Assembly: GCA_032622095.1 (NCBI GenBank) | Contig: CP136064.1 | Coordinates: 8,303,512 to 8,367,511 of the forward strand | Direction: 5' to 3' | DNA length: 64,000 nt | DNA from: Siphonodentalium dalli | Taxonomy: Eukaryota; Mollusca; Scaphopoda; Gadilida; Siphonodentaliidae | Shown: piece after piece, positions 34,401 through 50,019 of the stretch | Layout of the letters: each line of letters begins with the position of its first letter | Numbering within the stretch: the stretch's first letter is position 1 | Made by a program: the position numbers and the translations under genes | The notes under the pieces: model-generated | Told to the model about the DNA's origin: nothing | The model's input: the letters and a program-made list of their open reading frames with translations, nothing else | The model's database searches: none

Positions 34401-37400
34401 AAACGGTATACTACCTCGCAGGATTCAAGGGCAAACGGTATACTACCTCGCATGATTCAAGGGCAAACGGTATACTACCTCGCAGGAATCAAGGGCAAAC
34501 GGTATACTACCTCGCATGATTCAAGGGGAAACAGTATACTACCTCGCATGATTCAAGGGCAAACGGTATACTACCTCGCAGGAGTCAAGGGCAAACGGTA
34601 TACTACCTCGCAAGATTCAAGGGCAAACGGTATACTACCTCGGATGATTCAAGGCCAAACGGTATACTACCTCGGATGATTCAAGGGCAAACGGTATACT
34701 ACCTCGGATGATTCAAGGGCAAACGGTATACTACCTCGCAGGATTCAATGGCAAACGGTATACTACCTCGCAGGAGTCAAGGGCAAACGGTATACTACCT
34801 CGCATGATTCAAGGGCAAACGGTATACTACCTCGCAGGAGTCAAGGGCAAACGGTATACTACCTCGCAGGATTCAAGGGTAAACGGTATACTACCTCGCA
34901 GGAGTCAAGGGCAAACGGTATACTACCTCGCATGATTCAAGGGCAAACGGTATACTACCTCGCAGGATTCAATGGCAAACGGTATACTACCTCGCATGAT
35001 TCAATGGCAAACGGTATACTACCTCGCAGGAATCAAGGGCAAACGGTATACTACCTCGCAGGATTCAATGGCAAACGGTATACTACCTCGCATGATTCAA
35101 GGGCAAACGGTATACTACCTCGCATGATTCAAGGGCAAACGGTATACTACCTCGCAGGAGTCAAGGGCAAACGGTATACTACCTCGGATGATTCATGGGC
35201 AAACGGTATACTACCTCGCAGGATTCAAGGGCAAACGGTATACTACCTCGCATGATTCAAGGGCAAACGGTATACTACCTCGCATGATTCAAGGGCAAAC
35301 GGTATACTACCTCGCATGATTCAACGGCAAACGGTATACTACCTCGCATGATTCAAGGGCAAACGGTATACTACCTCGCATGATTCAAGGGCAAACGGTA
35401 TACTACCTCGCATGATTCAAGGGCAAACGGTATACTACCTCGCATGATTCAAGGGCAAACGGTATACTACCTCGCATGATTCAAGGGCAAACGGTATACT
35501 ACCTCGCATGATTCAAGGGCAAACGGTATACTACCTCGCAGGAGTCAAGGGCAAACGGTATACTACCTCGCAGGATTCAAGGGTAAACGGTATACTACCT
35601 CGCAGGAGTCAAGGGCAAACGGTATACTACCTCGCATGATTCAAGGGCAAACGGTATACTACCTCGCAGGATTCAATGGCAAACGGTATACTACCTCGCA
35701 TGATTCATGGGCAAACGGTATACTACCTCGCAGGATTCAATGGCAAACGGTATACTACCTCGCATGATTCATGGGCAAACGGTATACTACCTCGCATGAT
35801 TCAAGGGCAAACGGTATACTACCTCGCATGATTCAATGGCAAACGGTATACTACCTCGCATGATTCAAGGGCAAACGGTATACTACCTCGCATGATTCAA
35901 TGGCAAACGGTATACTACCTCGCATGATTCAAGGGCAAACGGTATACTACCTCGCATGATTCAAGGGCAAACAGTATACTACCTCGCATGATTCATGGGC
36001 AAACGGTATACTACCTCCCATGATTCAAGGGGAAACGGTATACTACCTCGCAGGAGTCAAGGGCAAACGGTATACTACCTCGCAGGATTCAAGGGAAAAC
36101 GGTATACTACCTCGCATGATTCAAGGGCAAACGGTATGCTACCTCGCATGATTCAAGGGCAAACGGTATACTACCTCGCATGATTCAAGGGAAAACGGTA
36201 TACTACCTCGCATGATTCAAGGGCAAACGGTATGCTACCTCGCATGATTCAAGGGCAAACGGTATACTACCTCGCATGATTCAAGGGCAAACGGTATACT
36301 ACCTCGCAGGATTCAAGGGCAAACGGTATACTACCTCGCAGGATTCAAGGGCAAACGGTATACTACCTCGCATGATTCAAGGGCAAACGGTATACTACCT
36401 CGCATGATTCAAGGGCAAACGGTATACTACCTCGCAGGAGTCAAGGGCAAACGGTATACTACCTCGCAGGAGTCAAGGGCAAACGGTATACTACCTCGCA
36501 GGAGTCAAGGGCAAACGGTATACTACCTCGCAGGAGTCAAGGGCAAACGGTATACTACCTCGCATGATTCAATGGCAAACGGTATACTACCTCGCATGAT
36601 TCATGGGCAAACGGTATACTACCTCGCAGGAGTCAAGGGCAAACGGTATACTACCTCGCATGATTCATGGGCAAACGGTATACTACCTCGCAGGAGTCAA
36701 GGGCAAACGGTATACTACCTCGCAGGAGTCAAGGGCAAACGGTATACTACCTCGCATGATTCAAGGGCAAACGGTATACTACCTCGCAGGAGTCAAGGGC
36801 AAACGGTATACTACCTCGCATGATTCAAGGACAAACGGTATACTACCTCGCAGGAGTCAAGGGCAAACGGTATACTACCTCGCAGGAGTCAAGGGCAAAC
36901 GGTATACTACCTCGCATGATTCAAGGGCAAACGGTATACTACCTCGCAGGAGTCAAGGGCAAACGGTATACTACCTCGCATGATTCAAGGGCAAACGGTA
37001 TACTACCTCGCAGGAGTCAAGGGCAAACGGTATACTACCTCGCAGGAGTCAAGGGCAAACGGTATACTACCTCGCATGATTCAAGGGCAAACGGTATACT
37101 ACCTCGCATGATTCAACGGCAAACGGTATACTACCTCGCATGATTCAAGGGCAAACGGTATACTACCTCGCAGGAGTCAAGGGCAAACGGTATACTACCT
37201 CGCATGATTCAAGGGCAAACGGTATACTACCTCGCAGGATTCAAGGGCAAACGGTATACTACCTCGCAGGAGTCAAGGGCAAACGGTATACTACCTCGCA
37301 GGAGTCAAGGGCAAACGGTATACTACCTCGCATGATTCAAGGGCAAACGGTATACTACCTCGCAGGAGTCAAGGGCAAACGGTATACTACCTCGCATGAT

Positions 37401-39832
37401 TCAAGGGCAAACGGTATACTACCTCGCAGGAGTCAAGGGCAAACGGTATACTACCTCGCATGATTCAAGGGCAAACGGTATACTACCTCGCAGGAGTCAA
37501 GGGCAAACGGTATACTACCTCGCAGGAGTCAAGGGCAAACGGTATACTACCTCGCATGATTCAAGGGCAAACGGTATACTACCTCGCAGGAGTCAAGGGC
37601 AAACGGTATACTACCTCGCAGGAGTCAAGGGCAAACGGTATACTACCTCGCATGATTCAAGGGCAAACGGTATACTACCTCGCATGATTCAAGGGCAAAC
37701 GGTATACTACCTCGCATGATTCAAGGGCAAACGGTATACTACCTCGCATGATTCAAGGGCAAACGGTATACTACCTCGCAGGAGTCAAGGGCAAACGGTA
37801 TACTACCTCGCATGATTCAAGGGCAAACGGTATACTACCTCGCATGATTCAATGGCAAACGGTATACTACCTCGCAGGATTCAAGGGCAAACGGTATACT
37901 ACCTCGCATGATTCAAGGGGAAACGGTATACTACCTCGCAGGAGTCAAGGGCAAACGGTATACTACCTCGCATGATTCAAGGGCAAACGGTATACTACCT
38001 CGCAGGATTCAAGGGCAAACGGTATACTACCTCGCAGGAGTCAAGGGCAAACGGTATACTACCTCGCATGATTCAAGGGGAAACGGTATACTACCTCGCA
38101 TGATTCAAGGGGAAACGGTATACTACCTCGCAGGAGTCAAGGGCAAACGGTATACTACCTCGCATGATTCAAGGGCAAACGGTATACTACCTCGCAGGAT
38201 TCAAGGGCAAACGGTATACTACCTCGCAGGAGTCAAGGGCAAACGGTATACTACCTCGCATGATTCAAGGGGAAACGGTATACTACCTCGCATGATTCAA
38301 GGGGAAACGGTATACTACCTCGCAGGAGTCAAGGGCAAACGGTATACTACCTCGCATGATTCAAGAGCAAACGGTATACTACCTCGCATGATTCAAGGGC
38401 AAACGGTATACTACCTCGCATGATTCAAGGGCAAACGGTATACTACCTCGCATGATTCAAGGGCAAACGGTATACTACCTCGCATGATTCAAGGGCAAAC
38501 GGTATACTACCTCGCATGATTCAAGGGCAAATGGTATACTACCTCGCATGATTCAATGGCAAACGGTATACTACCTCGCATGATTCAAGGGGAAACGGTA
38601 TACTACCTCGCAGGATTCAAGGGCAAACGGTATACTACCTCGCAGGAGTCAAGGGCAAACGGTATACTACCTCGCATGATTCAAGGGCAAACGGTATACT
38701 ACCTCGCATGATTCAAGGGCAAACGGTATACTACCTCGCAGGAGTCAAGGGCAAACGGTATACTACCTCGCAGGATTCAAGGGCAAACGGTATACTACCT
38801 CGCATGATTCAAGGCCAAACGGTATACTACCTCGCATGATTCAAGGGCAAACGGTATACTACCTCGCATGATTCAAGGGCAAACGGTATACTACCTCGCA
38901 GGAGTCAAGGGCAAACGGTATACTACCTCGCAGGAGTCAAGGGCAAACGGTATACTACCTCGCATGATTCAAGGGCAAACGGTATACTACCTCGCAGGAG
39001 TCAAGGGCAAACGGTATACTACCTCGCATGATTCAAGGGCAAACGGTATACTACCTCGCAGGAGTCAAGGGCAAACGGTATACTACCTCGCATGATTCAA
39101 GGGCAAACGGTATACTACCTCGCAGGAGTCAAGGGCAAACGGTATACTACCTCGCAGGAGTCAAGGGCAAACGGTATACTACCTCGCATGATTCAAGGGC
39201 AAACGGTATACTACCTCGCAGGAGTCAAGGGCAAACGGTATACTACCTCGCAGGAGTCAAGGGCAAACGGTATACTACCTCGCATGATTCAAGGGCAAAC
39301 GGTATACTACCTCGCATGATTCAAGGGCAAACGGTATACTACCTCGCATGATTCAAGGGCAAACGGTATACTACCTCGCATGATTCAAGGGCAAACGGTA
39401 TACTACCTCGCAGGATTCAAGGGCAAACGGTATAATACCTCGCATGATTCAAGGGCAAACGGTATACTACCTCGCATGATTCAAGGGCAAACGGTATACT
39501 ACCTCGCATGATTCAAGGGCAAACGGTATACTACCTCGCAGGATTCAAGGGCAAACGGTATACTACCTCGCAGGATTCAAGGGCAAACGGTATACTACCT
39601 CGCATGATTCAAGGGCAAACGGTAAACTACCTCGCAGGATTCAAGGGCAAACGGTATACTACCTCGCAGGATTCAAGGGCAAACGGTATCCTACCTCGCA
39701 TGATTCAAGGGCAAACGGTATACTACCTCGCAGGAATCAAGGGCAAACGGTATTCTACCTCGCATGATTCAAGGGCAAACGGTATTCTACCTCGCATGAT
39801 TCATGGGCAAACGGTATACTACCTCGCATGAT
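28437..39832. repeat. 32-bp satellite array, about 356 copies (11.4 kb)
   Basis: The unit is ATTCAAGGGCAAACGGTATA plus CTACCTCGCATG. Variants are mainly at CATGATT / CAGGATT / CAGGAGT / CAGGAATC and at GGGC / TGGC. A few 31-bp units occur (about 30750, 32728). Higher-order structure is visible: the CTTGCAGG variant recurs at 31248, 31568 and 31888 (320 bp), a GGGGAAAC pair recurs every 192 bp near 37920-38304, and 37396-37719 equals 39028-39351 (1,632 bp apart). Frames stay open for short stretches because the unit has an overlapping ATGA, but every run ends within a few units, so it is not a gene. Confidence 0.97.
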
Positions 39833-39839
39833 GTGTATA

Positions 39840-39975
39840 TACATGCATGACGTGTGTATCATCACCACAGTCTTGGCCAACGATCGTGGAAGGTAGTGGG
39901 TTCGAACCCGACATGGGCGAACATCGCGACCGATTTTCAAGCTTAATCTGAGTTGAGGGACATATCAGTGTATCT
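39840..39975 (+). mobile_element. tRNA-derived SINE relic
   Basis: Contains a B-box match GGGTTCGAACCC at about 39898 and a body GGGCGAACATCGCGACCG, then a TATGGCAATCCCACATTAAA tail that merges into the 26-bp repeat. The A-box region is degenerate or lost next to the satellite. Confidence 0.65.
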
Positions 39976-40325
39976 AGAAATCGTAGTATGGCAATCCCAC
40001 ATTAAATCGTAGTATGGCAATCCCATATTAAATCGTAGTATGGCAATCCCACATTAAATCGTAGTATGGCAATCCCACATTAAATTGTAGTATGGCAATC
40101 CCACATTAAATCGTAGTATGGCAATCCCACATTAAATCGTAGTATGGCAATCCCACATTAAATCGCAGTATGGCAATCCCACATTAAATCGCAGTATGGC
40201 AATCCCACATTAAATCGCAGTATGGCAATCCCACATTAAATCGTAGTATGGCAATCCCACATTAAATCGTAGTATGGCAATCCCACATTAAATCGTAGTA
40301 TGGCAATCCCACATTAAACCCACAT
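39976..40325. repeat. 26-bp minisatellite, about 13 copies
   Basis: Unit AAATCGTAGTATGGCAATCC plus CACATT with T/C variants. It starts as the tail of the preceding SINE relic. Confidence 0.93.
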
Positions 40326-40595
40326 TAAAGTGACACAAGGCACTGGTAGTGGATAAATGTGAAAAATATATAAGTGCTTAAAAACATCACCACTAATTAG
40401 AACATGGAGAAATAGATAAACACTGTTCATATATTCATTATTGATAATTCTCCAATAGCGAAATTTCGCGAGTTGAAACCATTGTTATGTAACATAACTG
40501 TTAAACTGTTACAGTGATTTGTAAACAATCATCGCTATTCGAATAGTAAGTTCAAACATTTTAATCTGAATATGATTTTGCAAAATATTTTTTGC

Positions 40596-40712
40596 GAAAA
40601 CGCTATGCCAATGCATTCTATTATGTGCGAGTCTCCAACAGAGAGCCTCGCGTATATAAGAGAATATATTGGCCTAACAATATTTACCTTGAGCTTGTAA
40701 GCTTGTAAGCTT
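40596..40712. mobile_element. Fragment of palindrome-bearing foldback MITE
   Basis: A GCCAATGCATTCTATTATGT hairpin followed by CCTAACAATATTTACCTTGA and GCTTGTAAGC. This order matches the right-central part of 23474-23894 on the same strand, which makes it a candidate right half of the element truncated at 28436. Confidence 0.65.
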
Positions 40713-40719
40713 ATGTTTA

Positions 40720-42055
40720 CATGACAATTATTTTTGGCATGCGCAATTTCACACTGGAGAATTATTAATAAAGAAATAAAAAGAACATAGTCAATCTATT
40801 TACTATTTTTTGTTCATGTACTTGTTGATGATAATTGCTCCACAAACTTTTTTCTTTTCTTTTTTCAAATTTACCCACCGCGAGTGCCATGAGTCCCTTT
40901 AATAGTATCATGCAAACATAATTATAGTGTTTGATTCACTACATGTGTATACTGCCATGTGTGCAGACTCCCACCAGAAGTAGCCTACGGATTGTTATGT
41001 TGTTGTTGTTTTTTTCATTGTTGAACTTGATCACGTATTGTAAATTTAGCTATTGTCTTGGGTCTGATCTTATATTTATCCAGGTTTTCCTGTTAGACTG
41101 ACCCGGTGTTCTGGTATTTTAACATTTTATTTACCAATAAACCTTATTTGCAACAAAAACATTTACATCATTGATAACAAATTGACAAGGTGTAAACGGT
41201 GTATACCGATATATGTTACTCTTATCAAGGTATTTGGGCTGGGTCGACATCCGGCTAGCTGTAGCAATGACAATAACATGACAATTGTTTGCGAAAAAAT
41301 GACATGTTTGACATAATATTACACATAATAAATTGTAGAATTTATCTCTTCATATATCTATTAGAAATGTTCACGTAAGAACACAAGAAAAATATGGAGA
41401 TAAGGTGTAGGTAGACGGTATACATACCTGAAATCCGCTCCAGTCGTTGTATGTTCGCTTGGTGAATTAAGAAATGAAGTCAGGTATGCGAGAGTATTCA
41501 AGATCACCGACCTGTCACTAAAGATTTATATTGCTCGACGGTGAATTTCTTATTACCACACAAAACTTTGTCACGTGATGATATTGTCCCGGTGTTATTT
41601 CATCCGTGTACATGCATGCATTCAGGTATACTAAATATACAGGTTTATGAGAGCCCATATATACACTGTAAGCGAGAACCTGCTGGATTGTGAGTGTGTC
41701 ATTGTTGTTGGTCATTGTTCTGTCGACTTGAAAAGAATCTTAGATCGATATACTTTAAATTTTCTCGCTAGATAATCCTCGAGATATACTTCTCATATCC
41801 TCGTGATATACTTCTGATTTTCATGCGAAATTTCGCAGCATAAAGGTGTCCCGGGCCGCGTTAAAACCGACGATTTTATAATTTGTTTGGAGAGGCCGGC
41901 GTGTTGGAAAAATAGTAAGTTTGTTGAATGCATTCATAATTAGAACGTCTCTTCTTTCTAAATTAAACACAAATGATTATCGAGTGCATTCAGGTGCGTG
42001 GCGACCACCCCACACCCCACAACTATATGGTCAACAGTTTGAAATGTCATGCCTC
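40720..42055. other. Intergenic DNA with no recognised feature
   Basis: AT-rich, no exon-like frame with family motifs. One short stretch near 41415 (ACGGTATACATACCT) resembles part of the satellite unit, probably by chance. Confidence 0.5.
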
Positions 42056-42067
42056 ACACAACAATTG

Positions 42068-42358
42068 TTGTAAATTGAACACCACATATTGAACACCACA
42101 TATCGAACACCACATATTGAACACCACATATTGAACACCACATATTGAACACCACATATCGAACACCACATATTGAACACCACATATTGAACACCACATA
42201 TCGAACACCACATATTGAACACCACATATTGAACACCACATATCGAACACCACATATTGAACACCAAATATTGAACACCACATATTGAACACCACATATT
42301 GACATATTGAACACCACATATTGAACACCACATATTGAACACCGCATATTGAACACCA
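42068..42358. repeat. 14-bp minisatellite, about 20 copies
   Basis: Unit ATTGAACACCACAT with C/T and small deletion variants. Because 14 is not a multiple of 3, all three minus-strand frames are open and give the same periodic FNMWCSICGVQ-type translation. It is a repeat artefact, not a protein. Confidence 0.95.
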
Positions 42359-43194
42359 ACAATAAGTGGGGAGAATGTTGTTTTTAGACCAACAATAACA
42401 TATTTTATACATAGTCTGAAATTGCTACCAGTTGGAAACTTTCCAACCTTAGGATGGAACATTGCATTCAAAGCGGGCTGAAGTTGGAATTTTCAAAGTG
42501 AACCACAACGACGGAGACTCTCTGGCCGCCGCCACGTCCCTGTGTGTGATCTTGCGAATTTATAAAGAAGAGACGTTCTAGTTCTTAAAGGCACACAGCA
42601 CACTCACCAATGTGTCTTCTTTTCATGCTACGATATTTCTCACGACATTTCAGATCGCGAGGAATTCATGATTTTCCGTATTCTATAAATGAAGACGTCT
42701 ATTTTCATAACATCACCATCATCATATATTTCACGGAACGAGTCTGACCGACTCTTAGTTCCGGTGCTTACATATTTTACAATAACAATTGATTAACATG
42801 TTCGCGTGAAGTCTGTTTGCTACTTTATACTGGTGAAATGATAGTCCGCCAATTCCTTAAATTGGTCCAAGGATTAGGCTTTAACTATTTGGCTAGGAAG
42901 AGCATTCCACACAAGTCGGATTCTCTGGGTGAAAAAGTACTTTCTTAGGTCTGCTAATGTGGTCGATTATCAGTTTTTGATCATGTTCCCTCGTTGCTGT
43001 ATATGTCGCAGCAGGAAATAACGCATAGTTGTCGATATTATAATGTACACCCGTAACTGGGAGGTTTAGATTGAACTAACTAAATCGGTGTGTTATGTTG
43101 CAAGGATTTAGTTTGGGAATAGAACATTTATAATGAATAATACTTCCCCGTAACCACACTCACAATCACGCGGGTCTCACTTACACAGTCTGAT

Positions 43195-43985
43195 ATGTGC
43201 ATTTAAGAATTTTCAAAAAATCTCAATTTTTAACTATCAATTTGAAGAAAAAAGCATTATCCTTCATAACCAATGTATGCTATGATATTATAACCTCACA
43301 TGTTTACCCTCACAATATGAGAGATATGTTTGAATTATACTACATTATCTATCTTATTATCCCAACTAGGGTCTACACTCGGTCTAATATCTGAAATAAT
43401 GACTGTCTGCGAGAAAAAAAAAATTCATTGCATATTGTAGTTTCTTTGTTTGTTTTTAGTTTTTTTGGTGGTCAGTTATTTTGTGGTCGTGTGAAGGATC
43501 AAAACTTTGTGGTCGTGTGAAGGACCAAACTACATAATTATTATTCAACCACGATTGCAATAATCCGATGACATAAGCACTCAATACTGATTCATCTTCT
43601 CGGACATCATGCTGACTTTTCTTCAAACAAATAGTTCTGCAAATGACTACCAAAAAACTACGACCTAAAATGAAGACTTTCCGATTGGTTTTCTTGCAGA
43701 CAGTCATGATTTAAGATATTAGATCGAGTGTAGAGTGTAGATTAGATAGATAATGAAGTGTGTTTGTTTTCCAATTATTCCTGTCAAACTCTCTAGTGAC
43801 CTACATGACATAATCAAATTGTTTTTAAACCAATTTGTTACATAATTAAAACATATCTCTCATGTTGTGAGGGTAAACATGAGTTGTTATAATACTATAT
43901 CATACATAGGTCATGAAGGATAATTATTTTATCCTTCAAAGTGACAGTTAGAAATGGAGATTTTTTGAAAATTCACGAATATGGC
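43195..43985. mobile_element. Long diverged inverted repeat (about 790 bp)
   Basis: The left arm (about 43200-43425) and right arm (about 43695-43980) pair at many places: ATTTTCAAAAAATCTC, CTCACATGTTTACCCTCACA-like and GACTGTCTGC segments. Between the arms GTGGTCGTGTGAAGGA occurs twice. It has no coding region. Probably an old foldback-type insertion. Confidence 0.7.
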
Positions 43986-44427
43986 GCCTCCTTAAGTAGC
44001 CACATGGTGACAGGGGCTTGAATGTGTGAGAAATCCGAGCCAAATTTTGGTTGATATTGCTCTGATAGTTCAATTTTTCTACCAATATTTACCGAAAGTT
44101 CCAGAAAGTTCAATCTTTTTATAATCAAATTTAAAAGCAATTGTTCACCATTTAGAACTGAGATAAGGCTAAAGAATCTCCGTTTATAGTGAGAATGCCT
44201 AACTTATAAGGTATCAGTCTGGGCGAAATTTGTACAAATTGTTGATAAATGTTATCTGTAATTCAACTTATTTCCAATCACTGAGAAGCCGCGTTGGCAA
44301 ATTATTAACATACAAAGTTAATTATACCAATTATTAGCATACAAAGTCAATGATACCAATTTGACAATTGATTTCCATCAAACAACTATTTGAACTGAAC
44401 CGGAAACATTTGAAACTGCTGATATTA

Positions 44428-45143
44428 TTGAGTGTGTGTGAGAGGGTGTGTGTGAGAGGGTGTGTGTGAGAGGGTGTGTGTGAGAGGGTGTGTGTGAGAG
44501 GGTGTGTGTGTGAGAGGGTGTGTGTGAGAGGGTGTGTGTGTGGGTGTGTGTGAGAGGGTGTGTGTGAGAGGGTGTGTGTGAGAGGGTGTGTGTGTGTGGG
44601 TGTGTGTGAGAGGGTGTGTGTGAGAGGGTGTGTGTGAGAGGGTGTGTGTGAGAGGGTGTGTGTGAGAGGGTGTGTGTGAGAGGGTGTGTGTGAGAGGGTG
44701 TGTGTGAGAGGGTGTGTGTGAGAGGGTGTGTGTGAGAGGGTGTGTGTGTGAGAGGGTGTGTGTGAGAGGGTGTGTGTGAGAGGGTGTGTGTGAGAGGGTG
44801 TGTGTGAGAGGGTGTGTGTGTGTGGGTGTGTGTGAGAGGGTGTGTGTGAGAGGGTGTGTGTGAGAGGGTGTGTGTGTGTGGGTGTGTGTGAGAGGGTGTG
44901 TGTGAGAGGGTGTGTGTGTGTGGGTGTGTGTGAGAGGGTGTGTGTGAGAGGGTGTGTGTGTGTGGGTGTGTGTGAGAGGGTGTGTGTGAGAGGGTGTGTG
45001 TGAGAGGGTGTGTGTGTGTGGGTGTGTGTGAGAGGGTGTGTGTGAGAGGGTGTGTGTGAGAGGGTGTGTGTGTGTGGGTGTGTGTGAGAGGGTGTGTGTG
45101 TGGGTGTGTGTGAGAGGGTGTGTGAGGGAGGGTGTGTGTGTGT
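44428..45143. repeat. TG-rich minisatellite, 14-bp unit TGTGTGTGAGAGGG
   Basis: About 50 units with small TG length changes. The His/Thr/Pro/Ser-rich 272-codon minus-strand frame through it is an artefact of the repeat. Confidence 0.95.
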
Positions 45144-45363
45144 AATGGAAATATTATCAATGAAGATTGACTTTCATAACTTTCCTCAGCAGTCAATAAG
45201 GCAATGGTTAGATCTAAAATAATATAAAATGGGAGTTCATGAATAAATAGCGATAGGTATCCAATCTGAGTAAAGGACTGGTGTCACGTGATGATTGGAG
45301 ATTGTATTTCAAAATGAGTATCCAGATTTAATCGAACAGGATGATAATATTGTCTAAATAACG

Positions 45364-45780
45364 CACTGTGGGGGAAATAATCCTAGAGATTTTGTTCTCT
45401 ACCGAGTTTCGTGAGCATTTTTTAGCGACGATTCCGATTTTCTATCGAGCAATCGCGGCATAAAACGTAAAAATCAACAGCATTAGAACAGTGGTTTCGT
45501 GGGTTTCATAGCGCTACCGTGAAATTATAGTCACTGGTCATCAGTGTGTGTAAAAAAGTTTTAAAAAATATCCCGAAATGCACAGATATTTATTTTTTAT
45601 TTTCCAAATCCGATTCTCTGCTGAGGACTCCGATTCTCTACCGAGCGCTCGGTTCTCTGTGAATAACTGGACTCTCTGCCTTAGGTAAAGTAGTATATGC
45701 CGTCCGCAAATGTGCTCGGTAGAGAATGCAAATAAAGCTCGGTAGAGAACCAAGTCGCCAGGGGTAGTTCCGCCACAGTG
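45364..45780. mobile_element. hAT-type MITE with 8-bp target duplication
   Basis: Ends CACTGTGGGGGAAATAATCC and GGGGTAGTTCCGCCACAGTG are inverted repeats, flanked by identical AAATAACG at 45356-45363 and 45781-45788. Subterminal CTCTACCGAG motifs occur many times in both directions. 417 bp, no transposase. The 8-bp duplication and CA..TG ends point to the hAT superfamily. Confidence 0.88.
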
Positions 45781-46152
45781 AAATAACGGAGATATTCAGA
45801 AATAAAAAAATTTAAAAAAAACAATCATGTATGTAGGTGAATTTAAACAATCATGTATGTAGGTGAATTTGACTGACGCTAAAGTTGGTAACTTAGGATG
45901 TTGTCAACTATATCAGACCAATCCGGTATTTAGTCGAGACTCGAAAGTAAGTTTTATATTGTGTTATCAACTTATCATCCCTCCGGTTAACTCAGGATAC
46001 TGATGTCGAAATACAATCCGAACATGGTACCTTAACTCAGAATGAATACCAATCGGCTGCATATTATTGTTTAGAGAGCAGCATGGTCCATTGAGAAGTG
46101 ATGCTTTTACAATAAAAACTCTGAACGTGGATATTTCGATGCAAAAATACCG

Positions 46153-46158
46153 TTTATT
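46153..46158 (-). terminator. Candidate poly(A) signal of the actin-like gene
   Basis: AATAAA on the minus strand about 170 nt after the stop codon. No other evidence. Confidence 0.5.
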
Positions 46159-46325
46159 ATTTACATGAAAACATACACAATCATTGAACACATTTTTGTA
46201 CAGGTCCATTCAAGGAAATGTTTCTAAAATGGAATGTTAACAAACAACCATTGAAATGATTCTATAAAATGTCAGTTTATATGAAGTATGATGAACACTT
46301 AGAGTTAATATAACTCGTGTAACGA

Positions 46326-49810
<3,485 letters not shown>

Positions 49811-49945
49811 TTAATCTAATGTCTTACAAATAAATCCCCAAAATTAACCTTATTTTAAGTGTATATGGATACTTTGACTGTGTATCTAGTTGTATGTTCG
49901 ACGTTACTTCTTTTACAGTTTTGAATTTTTGCGCGTTACGAACCC

Positions 49946-49955
49946 CTATTTATAA
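49946..49955 (-). promoter_or_regulatory. TATA box of the actin-like gene
   Basis: TTATAAATAG on the minus strand, 139 nt upstream of the ATG. Its position fits a start site near 49915. Confidence 0.6.
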
Positions 49956-50009
49956 CCCAGAGTCTCTTCAGTTCCGAGAAATGACGGTTAATTCTGGAAA
50001 TGCTGAACT

Positions 50010-50019
50010 CCATATATGG
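50010..50019 (-). promoter_or_regulatory. CArG box (serum response element)
   Basis: CCATATATGG, a perfect CC(A/T)6GG palindrome, 55 bp upstream of the TATA box. SRF-bound CArG boxes are the usual control of animal actin promoters. The arrangement supports this promoter call. Confidence 0.65.

Noticed and set aside
28437-39832. CRISPR-like array of 32-bp repeats
   Set aside because: Units are contiguous with no unique spacers, there are no cas genes, and the surroundings are intron-bearing animal genes.
28437-39832. Repetitive protein (GQTVYYLAGxKGKRYTT repeats)
   Set aside because: Period is not a multiple of three, all plus-strand frames give related text, and stops occur every few units. 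No start or splice context supports a gene.
41405-41435. Seed of the 32-bp satellite at ACGGTATACATACC
   Set aside because: Only about 13 bases resemble the unit and the match is interrupted, so chance is likely.
42031-42471. Cys/Trp-rich periodic frames (FNMWCSICGVQ)
   Set aside because: Three overlapping frames of a 14-bp minisatellite give the same periodic peptide.
44378-45196. 272-codon His/Thr/Pro/Ser-rich frame on the minus strand
   Set aside because: It is the translation of a TG-rich 14-bp minisatellite.
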